Shown here piece by piece: positions 1 to 4,053 of a stretch of DNA of 8,733 nt (positions are counted from its first letter, which is position 1; every line of letters starts with the position of its first letter). The notes under the pieces are model-generated. The model was not told the origin of the DNA. It did no database searches and worked only from the letters and a program-made list of their open reading frames with translations. The stretch comes from an uncultured Nitrososphaera sp. (GTDB taxonomy: Archaea > Thermoproteota > Nitrososphaeria > Nitrososphaerales > Nitrososphaeraceae): NCBI RefSeq assembly GCF_946478925.1, contig NZ_CAMLDP010000075.1, forward strand, positions 1 to 8,733, read 5' to 3'. The translations under genes were made by a program, and so were the position numbers.

Positions 1-222
1 AGGAGCTGCCGCAGCCTTGACAGAGAGGCTTTTTGGGGGGGGGAGCGGCTTACCCGGCCAGAGGCCATTTGGAAGGCAAATAGAGCGCATGTATGCATGC
101 AGGTATGCTGGCCATGTTCCAATGGTTGATGGCTCACACGGGAACAACTGCTCGTACAGCAGAGCACGACCGGTCATTCTTTACATTTCTGGCCCGATAT
201 TGAGCATAATTCTAACGCATAG
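1..222. other. Left-edge region with no supportable gene
   Basis: I see no convincing gene here. The plus-strand frame opening at TTG 17 is compositionally odd and runs through a T5G9 homopolymer (30-43). A minus-strand frame is open from about 177 to the left edge but resembles nothing I know. A TGA at 18-20 could be the last codon of a gene entering from the left, which cannot be judged from a handful of codons. Confidence 0.3.
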
Positions 223-246
223 ATGTTTGTTGATGTCGTCGTATTG

Positions 247-296
247 TTTTCCTCTCCCTCTGTAACTTGTTTCCTCTCACTCTCCCTCTCCCCGAG
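247..296 (+). other. Pyrimidine-rich tract before the first MACR gene
   Basis: A run of almost pure C/T with repeated CCTCTC and CTCTCC units lies directly before the TATA-like box of the gene at 337. It may only be low-complexity sequence. Its position upstream of the promoter is the reason to record it. Confidence 0.4.
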
Positions 297-306
297 GTGT
301 TTGCTA

Positions 307-314
307 AATTATAT
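307..314 (+). promoter_or_regulatory. TATA-like box of the first MACR gene
   Basis: AATTATAT is centred about 26 bases before the ATG at 337. This is the distance expected of an archaeal TATA box serving a leaderless or nearly leaderless transcript. It supports the start at 337 over the longer in-frame start at 223. Confidence 0.45.
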
Positions 315-336
315 CTGGCAGATTTCAGAGCATGTC

Positions 337-534
337 ATGGCATGTCGCAACATGTGCGCAAGAATGGAAGGGACTTCAAATCATTGTTTCCCATCTCCAT
401 ACCAGTCAGGATATGCATACTGCCAGAAGTGTACCGTGTATATAAAGTCCGAAGAGAGGCGTTGTCCTTGCTGTCACATCAAACTTAGACGAAGAGCCAG
501 AGGCTCCGCAAGAACCAAGACTTGGATTCCATAG
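337..534 (+). CDS. Small cysteine-rich protein, MACR family, copy 1 (65 aa)
   Basis: A 65-residue predicted zinc-binding microprotein of unknown function. Its cysteines lie at C3, C7, C17, C29, C32, C43, C45 and C46, arranged as CxxxC, then CxxC, then CPCC, followed by a basic stretch of arginines at 50-57. It aligns with the protein at 1721-1957: both begin MACR-x-x-C-x-R and share CQ-x-C, CPCC and KLR. The frame is open from 223, but the paralogue start and a TATA-like box 26 bases upstream point to ATG 337. Paired CxxC and CPCC motifs normally bind zinc in ribbon or knuckle folds, and the basic C-terminus would suit nucleic-acid binding; both are inference. Compared with copy 2 the tail is shorter and the spacing between the first two motifs is changed, so this copy may be drifting. 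Three CATGT motifs 10 bases apart cover its start. Confidence 0.65.
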   Translation: MACRNMCARMEGTSNHCFPSPYQSGYAYCQKCTVYIKSEERRCPCCHIKLRRRARGSARTKTWIP

Positions 535-704
535 AGTTGGGCATGACTGCTTACCATTAGCAGCTCACCCAGCCTGCCACACACTTCGCACCCTAACGGA
601 GGATGAGCAATTCTACCTTGTCCAGATTGGAGCATATAAGATGCTGAGCAACTACCTGGAATAGAGCCGTCGCAAATCATCCCAGGATATATGTCCCTAT
701 TCTC
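535..704. other. Intergenic stretch with a start-less open frame
   Basis: No complete gene is seen. On the plus strand a frame is open from 446 to the TAG at 662-664 and has protein-like composition near its end (TEDEQFYLVQIGAYK), but its only ATG is eight codons before the stop. It overlaps the end of the gene at 337-534 in another frame. It may be the remains of a gene whose 5' part is gone, or chance. Confidence 0.3.
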
Positions 705-839
705 CTAGAGATGCACATCGCCATGATGCTTGGCCTTGTTTTTGTGCCTTTCGAGTGAGTCCTTAGTTGTGAAAGCCATTTTGCATACCTTGCATTTGAA
801 GCCTTCAGGGTCCTTAGCACGATTAAATGGGTTTTTCAT
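705..839 (-). CDS. C2H2 zinc-finger microprotein (44 aa)
   Basis: A complete 44-residue frame on the minus strand, from ATG at 839-837 to TAG at 707-705. It carries one classical C2H2 zinc finger at residues 14-38: C16-x2-C19-x12-H32-x5-H38, with the conserved Phe (F23) and Leu (L29) of the finger core and many lysines around it. One finger fills most of the protein, so it probably acts as a small DNA-, RNA- or protein-binding factor; this is inference. A TATA-like box (TTTTATAA, minus strand, 874-867) lies about 30 bases before the ATG, with a 9-base inverted repeat just upstream, so it looks like a separately regulated gene. It sits between the MACR and MQKP genes of the first module, and the second module has no equivalent. 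Gene callers with a 60-residue cut-off would miss it. Confidence 0.75.
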   Translation of the reverse strand: MKNPFNRAKDPEGFKCKVCKMAFTTKDSLERHKNKAKHHGDVHL

Positions 840-866
840 GATTAGTTGTGTGCTGATTGACAGGGG

Positions 867-874
867 TTATAAAA
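867..874 (-). promoter_or_regulatory. TATA box of the C2H2 microprotein gene
   Basis: TTTTATAA on the minus strand is centred about 31 bases before the ATG at 839. The predicted transcription start is then within a few bases of the start codon. Confidence 0.5.
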
Positions 875-876
875 TA

Positions 877-897
877 TCACTTAACAGGGTTAAGTGA
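877..897. promoter_or_regulatory. 9-base inverted repeat, operator candidate
   Basis: TCACTTAAC-AGG-GTTAAGTGA is a perfect inverted repeat with a 3-base spacer. It lies next to the TATA box of the minus-strand C2H2 gene, over the position where TFB or an upstream regulator would bind. A dimeric regulator site is the simplest reading. A short hairpin is the alternative. Confidence 0.5.
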
Positions 898-931
898 AGT
901 GCGCAGTGCCTTAACTCTGTCGATATAGAAG

Positions 932-977
932 CGCCTAATTTCGAACACCGCCTAATTTGCGATTAGGCTCATGGTGT
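932..977. repeat. GCCTAAT direct and inverted repeats, hairpin-forming
   Basis: CGCCTAATTT occurs at 932-941 and 949-958, a 17-base period. The second copy pairs with ATTAGGC at 962-968 around a 5-base loop. An outer ACACC (945-949) and GGTGT (973-977) extend the stem past a 4-base bulge. It could be a multi-half-site operator or a small structured RNA. It stands directly before the short frame at 986. Confidence 0.45.
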
Positions 978-985
978 AGAAAAAA

Positions 986-1130
986 ATGCTTGAGGAAATT
1001 ATGGTTGATGCCAATTTGAAGCACTTGGATGGCTTGCGTTTAACGGCATTGCTAAAACTCACATCAGGGAAATTAATGTAAGAGAATTAGCTAATTTCTT
1101 GCAACTAGTCCTCATTTTACCTATCTTTTT
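986..1130 (+). pseudogene. Possible frameshifted helix-turn-helix gene remnant
   Basis: ATG 986 opens a 31-codon frame that stops at 1079-1081. Its end reads LRLTALLKLTSGK. The next frame continues with INVRELANFLQ at about 1071-1103. Joined by a one-base shift near 1070, the two halves resemble the N-terminal part of an archaeal winged helix-turn-helix protein, in the manner of 'LL-x-L-x-x-GK-x-NV-x-ELA-x-FL'. The downstream part then becomes hydrophobic and ends at a TGA near 1168. No Shine-Dalgarno or TATA box is evident. This is a suggestion from pattern only; a chance pair of short frames is the alternative. Confidence 0.22.
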
Positions 1131-1142
1131 TGCAACTATTAG

Positions 1143-1150
1143 TTATATAA
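1143..1150 (+). promoter_or_regulatory. TATA box of the first MQKP gene
   Basis: TTATATAA is centred about 28 bases before the ATG at 1175, consistent with a leaderless transcript. Confidence 0.55.
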
Positions 1151-1174
1151 CACTCCTCAATTGCTTCTGAAGGG

Positions 1175-1357
1175 ATGCAAAAACCAATCACTGTCAAGCC
1201 AATAACGCGTGAAACGGGAAGACTACTGCCGGGATGCTTTACGTGTGGCGGTTATGCCACCACGGAGGCGCACTTTGAAGCAGGGAGCTGTATCGTGCTG
1301 CATCGCTACTGCGAGGACTGTATTCAAACTGCAGAATATGATGATGAAGCTTCCTAG
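1175..1357 (+). CDS. Zinc-ribbon microprotein, MQKP family, copy 1 (60 aa)
   Basis: A 60-residue protein with two CxxC knuckles, C21/C24 and C46/C49, plus C39. That is the layout of a small zinc ribbon; its function is unknown. It aligns without gaps over its first 53 residues with the protein at 2132-2305: both start MQKPI-x-V and share GR-x-x-P, CxxCG-x-YA, EA-x-F, IV-x-x-RYCE-x-C and TA, about 27 identical positions. A strong TATA box 28 bases upstream fixes the start at 1175. It is followed by 363 bases without a gene that end in hairpin element A. It is probably soluble and cytoplasmic, since no signal peptide or membrane segment is present. Its pairing with a MACR gene in both modules suggests a shared role, but nothing in the sequence says what that is. 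Confidence 0.7.
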   Translation: MQKPITVKPITRETGRLLPGCFTCGGYATTEAHFEAGSCIVLHRYCEDCIQTAEYDDEAS

Positions 1358-1517
1358 CGCCAGCTCTTCAGAGCATGGTTCCCAAGCACATCTCGTCTTA
1401 ATCGTGACTTTTGGAGGAGAAACGAGTGCATAAACCCGGGATGTGAAATTTAATGGATTGCGAATCCAACAGATTTGAAACTATCACACTTAGTCTTTCT
1501 CGACATTCTCTACTCTT

Positions 1518-1556
1518 ATCGGGCATATCGGCGTTGCATCCCCATATACGCCCGAT
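1518..1556. repeat. Inverted repeat ATCGGGC / GCCCGAT
   Basis: ATCGGGC (1518-1524) pairs with GCCCGAT (1550-1556). Inner ATAT blocks can extend the stem past a 2-base bulge. It stands immediately before the AAGTGTCAT edge of hairpin element A and may be part of the same structured region. Confidence 0.45.
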
Positions 1557-1563
1557 GACAAGT

Positions 1564-1618
1564 GTCATAGAACAACCCCGCTGTCAACTTGACCTTGATG
1601 GCGGGGTTGTTTAATGAC
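1564..1618 (+). repeat. Hairpin element, copy A
   Basis: Outer arms GTCAT (1564-1568) and ATGAC (1614-1618) enclose a perfect 11-base stem, AACAACCCCGC (1571-1581) with GCGGGGTTGTT (1601-1611), around a 19-base loop. A second copy of nearly the same length, with identical outer arms and a similar GC core but a different loop, lies at 2412-2465. Both are preceded by AAGTGTCAT and both follow an MQKP gene. It could act as a transcription terminator or barrier, a structured RNA, or a repeated DNA element. Preserved arms with a changed loop favour selection on structure. Confidence 0.65.
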
Positions 1619-1677
1619 TTCCGCTCTTTCAAGACGCAAAATCTCAAGAAATTAACGCGTTATCGATATTCTGCCTC

Positions 1678-1713
1678 TTATAGCAGAAGATTTCTCCATG
1701 ATTACTAGAGGAT
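1678..1713 (+). promoter_or_regulatory. Promoter and leader of the second MACR gene
   Basis: A TTATAG box at 1678-1683 is centred 40 bases before the ATG at 1721, which predicts a leader of roughly 14 bases. That leader contains AGAGGAT (1707-1713), a weak Shine-Dalgarno. Unlike the other small genes nearby, this one would not be leaderless. Confidence 0.35.
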
Positions 1714-1720
1714 ACTACTG

Positions 1721-1957
1721 ATGGCTTGCAGAGGCATCTGCGATAGACACAAGGCAAAGAAACCTGAAGATGGCGCTCGATATGCAGACGGGCAGCGAAG
1801 GTGCCAGACTTGCTCGCTCTTTCTAAACTGGTCGGGAATTTACTGTCCTTGCTGTGGATACAAGCTCAGAAGTACTCCAAGGAACAAAGTGTTCAAGAAG
1901 CGGTTCAAGGAGCTGATCAACGAACAAAGACGTGGGCCTCCCATCAGAATACTTTGA
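1721..1957 (+). CDS. Small cysteine-rich protein, MACR family, copy 2 (78 aa)
   Basis: A 78-residue predicted zinc-binding protein and the more regular member of the MACR pair. It has C3-x3-C7, C28-x2-C31, and C42, C44, C45 in a CPCC motif followed by GYKLR. This is a ribbon-like arrangement with CxxC and CPxC about 10 residues apart. After residue 50 it carries a strongly basic, probably helical tail (residues 54-72, rich in K, R and E) that copy 1 lacks. The tail would suit nucleic-acid or ribosome binding (inference). I believe similar MACR-type proteins occur in several copies in Nitrososphaera-type genomes, but this is from memory and their function is unknown to me. The MQKP gene follows after a gap of about 170 bases. 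Confidence 0.75.
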   Translation: MACRGICDRHKAKKPEDGARYADGQRRCQTCSLFLNWSGIYCPCCGYKLRSTPRNKVFKKRFKELINEQRRGPPIRIL

Positions 1958-2103
1958 TTTGGCTTAGCTCGCAGAACTGAGAATACGCGATTTTCTATCA
2001 TCTCGACCGGCCCGATCTAAACAATTCAAAGGAGCCAAAAACCACTAATGACTGACCGGGAAAGTTCTACGAGGTCTCTCCCTAGTGACCGATTCGACCA
2101 GCA

Positions 2104-2113
2104 TTTTATAAAA
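2104..2113 (+). promoter_or_regulatory. TATA box of the second MQKP gene
   Basis: TTTTATAAAA is centred about 24 bases before the ATG at 2132. It sits inside the longer frame that opens at 2048, so the box argues for the short start, as does the homologous start of copy 1. Confidence 0.5.
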
Positions 2114-2131
2114 CTCTCAAGAAGAATGCTC

Positions 2132-2305
2132 ATGCAAAAGCCAATCAAGGTAACAAAGTTGCAATGGAAACCTGGTCGAGGTTTCCCATATTGCCAAGAT
2201 TGTGGTGCATACGCCCGCTCCGAAGCGTTGTTCGACTTGGGAGTCTATATCGTTGCAAGGAGATATTGTGAAGAGTGCTTGCCAACCGCTCAGTGTGGCA
2301 ACTAA
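2132..2305 (+). CDS. Zinc-ribbon microprotein, MQKP family, copy 2 (57 aa)
   Basis: A 57-residue zinc-ribbon candidate, paralogous to 1175-1357. Its cysteines C21, C24, C46 and C49 occupy exactly the same positions as in copy 1, with CxxCG-x-YA and RYCE-x-C conserved. C39 of copy 1 is a tyrosine here, so the four knuckle cysteines are the likely zinc ligands. The frame is also open from ATG 2048, with AAAGGAG at 2028-2034, which would add 28 unrelated residues; ATG 2126 is a third choice. I prefer 2132 because the paralogue begins there and a strong TATA box lies 24 bases before it. Hairpin element B follows about 100 bases after the stop. Function unknown. Confidence 0.7.
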   Translation: MQKPIKVTKLQWKPGRGFPYCQDCGAYARSEALFDLGVYIVARRYCEECLPTAQCGN

Positions 2306-2411
2306 TGCACCTGTATTTAGCACATTTTGAAGCGTCCGTTGATAGCCTTACATAATCTGAAACAAGTTGCCAGGTGATTCAGAATGCGCACGGAATCGCT
2401 TGACGGCAAGT

Positions 2412-2465
2412 GTCATAAAAGAGCCCCGCCGCCTGCTCGCCACCGGCGACGGGGTTTCTCATGAC
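2412..2465 (+). repeat. Hairpin element, copy B
   Basis: GTCAT (2412-2416) and ATGAC (2461-2465) enclose a GC-rich stem in which CCCCG (2424-2428) pairs with CGGGG (2450-2454), and CGCC (2430-2433) with GGCG (2445-2448) beyond a mismatch. The flank AAGTGTCATA matches copy A. A T7 run at 2472-2478 follows, so this copy may work as a terminator separating the module from the response-regulator gene. Confidence 0.65.
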
Positions 2466-2471
2466 CTTCAA

Positions 2472-2478
2472 TTTTTTT
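2472..2478 (+). terminator. Poly-T tract after hairpin B
   Basis: Seven consecutive T bases directly follow hairpin element B. Archaeal RNA polymerase terminates at such tracts, so this is a likely end for the transcript of the second MQKP gene. Confidence 0.5.
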
Positions 2479-2559
2479 CACTAATGGATGCGGCAACTTC
2501 CATGACAGTGACACAAAACATACCTCTTTTAAGCAACTAACGCCACATAATTCCTTGCC

Positions 2560-2967
2560 TTGAGGATACTCGTAGCTGAAGACGAGAAGAACATCCTTTT
2601 GATGTACAGAGTGTTTCTCGAAGGTGAAGGGCATGAAGTTACGACTGCGCGCGACGGTGAAGAATGCCTCCATGAATACATGCTTTCTGATCATCAGGAC
2701 AAGCCCTTTGATGTTGTCATTTTGGACTACAGGATGCCAAACAAAAATGGTCGCGATGTTGCCAGGGAAATACTTGCCAAACATCCCGGACAGACAATAA
2801 TCATGATAACGGCCTTTAGCAAGGAGCTTACTGATTTCTCTGGAATAGAGAAAATCGAGGTTCTGCAAAAGCCATTTGAACTTGAGGACCTGACAAGGTT
2901 GTTGATAAAATTGTTTGAACCAAAGATTCACTCTGAAATACCTTCGAAAAAATCTGAATCAGTTTAG
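2560..2967 (+). CDS. Single-domain response regulator (CheY-like receiver, 135 aa)
   Basis: A stand-alone phosphoacceptor receiver domain that should take phosphate from a histidine kinase and signal through protein contacts. All key residues are visible: acidic pair E7/D8, phosphoacceptor D56 in VILDYRMP, switch threonine T84 in ITA, and K104 in QKPF. The receiver fold occupies residues 1-120; the last 15 form a polar tail. No DNA-binding output domain follows, so the output is by protein interaction. The start is TTG at 2560, the only possible one after an in-frame TAA at 2548, and it gives the family-typical MRILVAEDE opening. CTTTTAAG at 2526-2533 may be its TATA box. No histidine kinase is in the window, so its partner lies elsewhere. 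Its codons are more AT-rich than those of the genes to the right. Confidence 0.93.
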   Translation: MRILVAEDEKNILLMYRVFLEGEGHEVTTARDGEECLHEYMLSDHQDKPFDVVILDYRMPNKNGRDVAREILAKHPGQTIIMITAFSKELTDFSGIEKIEVLQKPFELEDLTRLLIKLFEPKIHSEIPSKKSESV

Positions 2968-3021
2968 CCTTTCCTCCTCTATTCTAAATAGCCTAAAAGA
3001 GTCTTGAACGCATTGCATCAA

Positions 3022-3028
3022 TTTTTTT
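3022..3028 (+). terminator. Poly-T terminator after the response regulator
   Basis: A T7 run lies 55 bases after the stop codon of the response-regulator gene, in the correct orientation. Confidence 0.5.
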
Positions 3029-3036
3029 ATTACAAC

Positions 3037-3048
3037 TCGGAATTCCGA
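3037..3048. repeat. 12-base perfect palindrome TCGGAATTCCGA
   Basis: TCGGAATTCCGA reads the same on both strands and lies in the AT-rich gap between the convergent response-regulator and membrane-protein genes. No function can be assigned. Confidence 0.35.
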
Positions 3049-3138
3049 ATTCTAATTATCAGTCTAATCTATTCTAGGGTGTCCACTCTGCTAGAGGAAG
3101 AATATATCGACCTCCAAAAGAGACTCTATCTTATTATC

Positions 3139-3510
3139 TTAAGAATTGAATAACCTTGTCCAAAAGCTGTCGAAAGACCTGAAAAGCAATATTGCAAACG
3201 CGATTACCATGATGCCGATAGACCGGGCATCTATGTACCACCTTCCAAACAACAAGAACAGCAAGACGTTCATTATTACAAACAGCCCAGCTGCCAGTGC
3301 AGTGCACTGAGTAAATATCGTCAGGATCAGATTCCAGTTAAGCGTTGTGTCGCTGACCATGCCTTCGTACGAAGTGCTTTTCAGCAATCCAGGTTTTCGC
3401 TTCCAGACACGCCAAAAGATCGTGACATTCATGGCCACAAATGCGATTATGCTGGAAAGCGTAGAAAGCAACAGCCAGTTAACTTCGTCTTCGCCCAAAT
3501 CCGGCCACAC
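3139..3510 (-). CDS. Three-helix membrane protein of unknown function (123 aa)
   Basis: An integral membrane protein that I do not recognise. Three hydrophobic segments are visible at about residues 12-33, 59-88 and 96-113. A basic loop (residues 35-45, with WKRKP) follows the first helix, which suggests that this loop faces the cytoplasm. The start is GTG at 3510-3508. A TATA-like TTTAATA on the minus strand (about 3540-3534) is 25-30 bases before it, so a leaderless transcript is plausible. The gene diverges from the ribbon-helix-helix gene at 3652, and the half-site array in the shared 141-base promoter region lies next to its TATA box, so the two genes may be regulated together. It converges on the response-regulator gene. 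Confidence 0.7.
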   Translation of the reverse strand: MWPDLGEDEVNWLLLSTLSSIIAFVAMNVTIFWRVWKRKPGLLKSTSYEGMVSDTTLNWNLILTIFTQCTALAAGLFVIMNVLLFLLFGRWYIDARSIGIMVIAFAILLFRSFDSFWTRLFNS

Positions 3511-3545
3511 CTACTAGTAATATCCAATAGAAGTATTAAAACAAT

Positions 3546-3628
3546 ATGTTGTCGCATGTTTTAACATGTTATAACATAATATTGATATATACATGCTTGA
3601 ACAGTATAAACACATGTCTTCACATGTC
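3546..3628. promoter_or_regulatory. Phased operator array in the divergent promoter
   Basis: ATGTT half-sites start at 3546, 3556 and 3566, and AACAT half-sites at 3563 and 3573, so each orientation repeats every 10 bases. ATGTTATAACAT (3566-3577) is a perfect palindrome. Further downstream, CATGTC occurs at 3613-3618 and 3623-3628, again 10 bases apart and between the TATA box and the predicted transcription start of the gene at 3652. Ribbon-helix-helix repressors typically bind such helically phased repeats cooperatively and control their own gene (family knowledge), so autoregulation is the natural reading. Confidence 0.6.
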
Positions 3629-3640
3629 CACAAGAGGAGA
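3604..3640 (+). promoter_or_regulatory. TATA box and Shine-Dalgarno of the ribbon-helix-helix gene
   Basis: GTATAAA at 3604-3610 is about 45 bases before the ATG at 3652, giving a leader of roughly 20 bases. GAGGAGA at 3634-3640 is a plausible ribosome-binding site 11 bases before the start. This gene therefore appears to have a leader, unlike many of its neighbours. Confidence 0.45.
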
Positions 3641-3651
3641 TTGGTAGTAGC

Positions 3652-4017
3652 ATGGTAAAACGCGGAGGCAAGGAAGTAGTAACAGTCGAGATCTTCAAGC
3701 AGACGTATGACCTCATGAAGTCTACTGCGGAAAAGATGCACTGGAACACCAAGGAGTACATCAACTCGGTGCTTGTTGACGCAATAGAGCGCGACAAGTT
3801 CCTGCAGAGCTACGCGCCCTACCTCTCAAAGATTGGCTATCAAGACAACATACTGTTCATCCGCGACGCAAAGGCAAGCAAGACTGCAGAGGTGTTTCTG
3901 AAGGACAGGACGCTCTACTGCGGGCTGTGCGAATCCAAGGACTGCAGCCACATACACTATGCCTTTGCGCTGCCCGAAGTGTCCAAGATGTTTCTGAAAA
4001 AGCCGAGGCAACAGTAG
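3652..4017 (+). CDS. Ribbon-helix-helix protein with C-terminal Cys/His cluster (121 aa)
   Basis: A probable DNA-binding regulator. Residues 9-48 have the pattern of a ribbon-helix-helix (CopG/MetJ-type) fold: a short strand (VVTVEIF), helix one (about 17-29) and, after a turn, helix two (about 33-47, TKEYINSVLVDAIER). Such proteins bind operators as dimers, the strand pair entering the major groove. A linker leads to a Cys/His cluster, C90-x2-C93-x4-C98-x-H100-x-H102, which could bind zinc or another metal and make DNA binding metal- or redox-sensitive; this is inference. Directly upstream lies an array of half-sites with 10-base spacing, fitting autoregulation. It is followed after 36 bases by the DUF72 gene, which has its own TATA-like box. 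The exact family name is not known to me. Confidence 0.75.
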   Translation: MVKRGGKEVVTVEIFKQTYDLMKSTAEKMHWNTKEYINSVLVDAIERDKFLQSYAPYLSKIGYQDNILFIRDAKASKTAEVFLKDRTLYCGLCESKDCSHIHYAFALPEVSKMFLKKPRQQ

Positions 4018-4020
4018 GCA

Positions 4021-4030
4021 GATAAATATC
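4021..4030 (+). promoter_or_regulatory. TATA-like box of the DUF72 gene
   Basis: GATAAATATC is centred about 28 bases before the TTG at 4054, matching a leaderless start there. The ATG at 4039-4041 would then lie upstream of the transcription start. Confidence 0.4.
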
Positions 4031-4053
4031 CCAGCGCCATGTAAGAGACGTTA

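Larger units (their letters stand above)
1358..1720. other. Intergenic region with several inverted repeats
   Basis: No gene is seen. The stretch contains a short inverted repeat (GGATT-gcg-AATCC, about 1453-1465), a larger hairpin at 1518-1556, hairpin element A at 1564-1618 and the promoter region of the next MACR gene. A plus-strand frame covering 1209-1433 is an out-of-frame shadow of the MQKP gene. Confidence 0.5.

Noticed and set aside
17..265. 82-codon plus-strand frame at the left edge
   Set aside because: It has a TTG start and passes through the G9 run, has no recognisable motif, and its end runs into the pyrimidine tract and promoter of the next gene.
474..680. 68-codon minus-strand frame
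   Set aside because: It lies opposite the end of the MACR gene and has no conserved motif or promoter.
1209..1433. 74-codon plus-strand frame
   Set aside because: It is an out-of-frame shadow of the MQKP gene at 1175-1357, which has a paralogue and a TATA box.
1564..2465. Integron-like recombination sites (attC) formed by the two hairpin elements
   Set aside because: Small genes followed by hairpins suggested cassettes, but the RYYYAAC and GTTRRRY core sites are not present at the arms and no integrase gene is in the window.
2413..2931. 172-codon minus-strand frame
   Set aside because: It is opposite the response-regulator gene, whose catalytic residues are all intact, and it crosses hairpin element B.
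3514..3797. Minus-strand frames across the divergent promoter
   Set aside because: They cover the half-site array and the start of the ribbon-helix-helix gene and have no features of real proteins.
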